From: an uncultured Pseudomonadota bacterium
GTDB taxonomy: Bacteria; Pseudomonadota; Gammaproteobacteria; Burkholderiales; SG8-39
Length of the DNA: 17,133 bases
NCBI GenBank assembly: GCA_903909415.1
Contig: CAIVVS010000303.1
Coordinates: 1-17,133 of the forward strand
Direction of reading: 5' to 3'
Shown here: positions 15,500 through 17,133 of the stretch, one piece after another
How the letters are laid out: each line of letters opens with the position of its first letter
Numbering within the stretch: position 1 is the stretch's first letter
The notes under the pieces: generated by a model
The model's database searches: none
What the model saw: the letters and a program-made list of their open reading frames with translations, nothing else
Told to the model about the DNA's origin: nothing
Position numbers and translations under genes: made by a program

Positions 15500-17133
15500 T
15501 CACCGGTGCACGTAGAAGGCGAACAGGGTGAGGAGCACCATGACCCCGAAGATCATGCTGAACGCGTAGGAATAAATGAAGCCGGTCTGGAACCAGCGCA
15601 CGACGCCGGCCACCCAGCCCACGAGGTTGGCCGTGCCGTTCACCAGCAGGCCGTCGATCAGCTTGCGGTCGCCCCACTTCCACAGGCCGTTGCCCAGGCG
15701 GATGGCGCCGCCGGCGAACACCGCCTGGTTGAAGTCGTCCAGCCCGTACTTGCGCTCGAGGATGGTGACGATCGGGGCGAACTTCACCCGCAGCACCGCC
15801 GGCACGTCGGGCCGGAGGATGTAGAGGTACCAGGCCAGCACGGCGCCGGCGATCGCCAGCCAGAACGGCAGCGAGGTCAGGCCGTGCAGCATCATGGCGA
15901 ACACGCCGTGGTACTCGCGCGCCATCTCCGGGATCCAGTCGTGCGCGTTGGCCACGAAGATCGCCGACCCGAAGTAGTCGCCATGCACCACACTGCCGAT
16001 CAGCCAGCCGGCACACACCGCCGGGATGGAGAGCAGCACCAGCGGCAGCGTCACCACCCAGGGCGTCTCGTGAGGGGGGTGGCCGTGGCCGCCATGGCCG
16101 TGGTCATCGTGGCCTGCATGTGCATCATGTCCATGGGCGTCATGGCCGGCATCACCGAAGCGCTCCTTGCCGTGGAAGGCGAAGAACACCAGCCGGAAGG
16201 AGTACAGCGCGCCGAAGAACACCCCGCCCAGCGCCGCCAGCCAGGCGATGCTAGCTCCCGGCGTGTGCGAGGCGTGCAGCGCCTCGATGATGGTGTCCTT
16301 GGAGAAGAAACCGGCGAAGGGCGGCAGGCCGGCGTTGGCGATAGCGCCGATCAGCACCGTGAGGTAGGTGATGGGCATGTACTTGCGCAGGCCGCCCATG
16401 CGCCGCATGTCCTGCTCGTGGTGCATGGCGATGATCACCGAGCCCGCGCCGAGGAACAGCACCGCCTTGAAGAATGCATGGGTCATCAGGTGGAACATGG
16501 CCGCCGAGTACGCAGAGGCGCCAAGGGCCATGGTCATGTAGCCGAGCTGGGACAGCGTGGAATAGGCCACCACGCGCTTGATGTCGTACTGCACTACCGC
16601 GACCAGCGCCATGAAGAAGGCCGTGATCGCGCCTATCACCAGGATGAAGGACAGCGCCGCCTGCGACAGCTCGAACAGCGGCGACATGCGCGACACCATG
16701 AAGATGCCCGCCGTCACCATGGTCGCCGCATGGATCAGTGCGGAGATCGGCGTCGGGCCTTCCATGGAGTCCGGCAGCCAGACGTGCAGCGGGAACTGGG
16801 CGGACTTGCCCATCGCGCCGATGAACAGGCAGATGCAGATCACCGTGACCAGCATCCAGGGCGTGCCAGGGAACAGCTCGATGGTCTCCCGAGACAGGGC
16901 CTGCGACTGCGCGAACACCTGCGCGTAGTCCAGGGTGCCGGTCCAGGCCAGCACCAGCCCGATGCCGAGGATGAAGCCGAAGTCGCCGACCCGGTTGACC
17001 AGGAAGGCCTTCATGTTCGCGTAGACGGCGGTCGGCCGGGTGTACCAGAAGCCGATCAGGAGGTACGACACCAGGCCCACCGCTTCCCAGCCGAAGAACA
17101 GCTGCAGGAAGTTGTTCGCCATTACCAGCATCA
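15500..17133 (-). CDS. nuoL: NADH-quinone oxidoreductase subunit L (partial, N-terminus off window)
   Basis: Distal antiporter-like subunit of complex I. 543 residues of about 670 are present; roughly the first 125 lie beyond the right edge, so the ATG near 17131 is internal. Residue numbers here are within the fragment. E16 in FFGWEAVGLVSYLLIGFWY matches the TM5 Glu, K109 in MGKSAQFPLHVWLPDSMEGP the TM7 Lys, and FHLMTHAFFKAVLFLGAGSV carries the later conserved Lys. Near the C-terminus comes the region leading to the long lateral helix that runs along the membrane arm. A His/Asp/Gly-rich loop (327-354, ten His in 28 residues) interrupts the second half. The gene heads the visible nuoL-M-N-DUF2818-NUDIX transcript; earlier nuo genes should lie to the right. 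Confidence 0.97.
   Translation of the reverse strand, partial: MLVMANNFLQLFFGWEAVGLVSYLLIGFWYTRPTAVYANMKAFLVNRVGDFGFILGIGLVLAWTGTLDYAQVFAQSQALSRETIELFPGTPWMLVTVICICLFIGAMGKSAQFPLHVWLPDSMEGPTPISALIHAATMVTAGIFMVSRMSPLFELSQAALSFILVIGAITAFFMALVAVVQYDIKRVVAYSTLSQLGYMTMALGASAYSAAMFHLMTHAFFKAVLFLGAGSVIIAMHHEQDMRRMGGLRKYMPITYLTVLIGAIANAGLPPFAGFFSKDTIIEALHASHTPGASIAWLAALGGVFFGALYSFRLVFFAFHGKERFGDAGHDAHGHDAHAGHDDHGHGGHGHPPHETPWVVTLPLVLLSIPAVCAGWLIGSVVHGDYFGSAIFVANAHDWIPEMAREYHGVFAMMLHGLTSLPFWLAIAGAVLAWYLYILRPDVPAVLRVKFAPIVTILERKYGLDDFNQAVFAGGAIRLGNGLWKWGDRKLIDGLLVNGTANLVGWVAGVVRWFQTGFIYSYAFSMIFGVMVLLTLFAFYVHR

Noticed and set aside
12378..15531. Two long plus-strand open frames (548 and 526 codons) opposite nuoN and nuoM
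   Set aside because: Translations are dominated by His, Gln, Arg and Glu, the usual antisense signature of hydrophobic membrane protein genes in GC-rich DNA. NuoM and NuoN are unmistakable on the minus strand.
1..17133. Mobile elements, CRISPR arrays, phage or toxin-antitoxin modules, tRNA or rRNA genes
   Set aside because: No transposase, integrase, regularly spaced repeats, tRNA-like cloverleaf or rRNA sequence was seen; gene order and composition are uniform and core-genome-like.

Overview
The window is about 17.1 kb of GC-rich, gene-dense chromosomal DNA and looks like ordinary core genome from a betaproteobacterium or close relative. The main support is the tail of a complex I operon in the order nuoL-nuoM-nuoN followed by a DUF2818 membrane protein and a NUDIX hydrolase, an order I associate with Betaproteobacteria. 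GreB with an acidic N-terminal extension and the His-rich loop in NuoL fit the same placement. No rRNA, tRNA, insertion sequence, phage gene, integrase or CRISPR array is visible, and no gene-free stretch exceeds 300 bases; the longest gap is about 140 bases.

Layout from left to right. Positions 1-680 (-) hold a histone-deacetylase-family protein cut by the window edge, downstream of and co-directional with htpG (739-2703, -). A near-consensus heat-shock (sigma-32) promoter lies upstream of htpG. Divergent from htpG are azlC and azlD (2842-3848, +), an overlapping pair for a branched-chain amino acid exporter, then a secreted two-domain M16 metallopeptidase (3930-6665, +). greB (6691-7245, -) converges on the peptidase gene. 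It is divergent from a membrane-anchored ankyrin-repeat protein (7375-8067, +), and a palindromic -10 element lies between the two.

An MFS transporter (8084-9343, -) converges on the ankyrin gene and is divergent from a two-gene unit: a MetY-type sulfhydrylase (9458-10753, +) and an alpha/beta hydrolase (10758-11546, +). The right third (11570-17133, -) is the nuo tail, read right to left: nuoL (N-terminus off the window), nuoM, nuoN, the DUF2818 gene and the NUDIX hydrolase, with gaps or overlaps from -2 to 22 bases.

Functionally the window combines protein quality control (HtpG, M16 peptidase), transcript-cleavage rescue of RNA polymerase (GreB), amino acid and sulfur metabolism or transport (AzlCD, MetY-like enzyme), and respiratory proton pumping (NuoLMN). 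I did not find a clearly new multi-gene system. The points most worth a second look are the HDAC-family gene placed behind heat-shock-regulated htpG, the uncharacterised DUF2818 protein and coupled NUDIX gene in the nuo operon, the ankyrin membrane protein next to greB, and several compact regulatory structures between genes.
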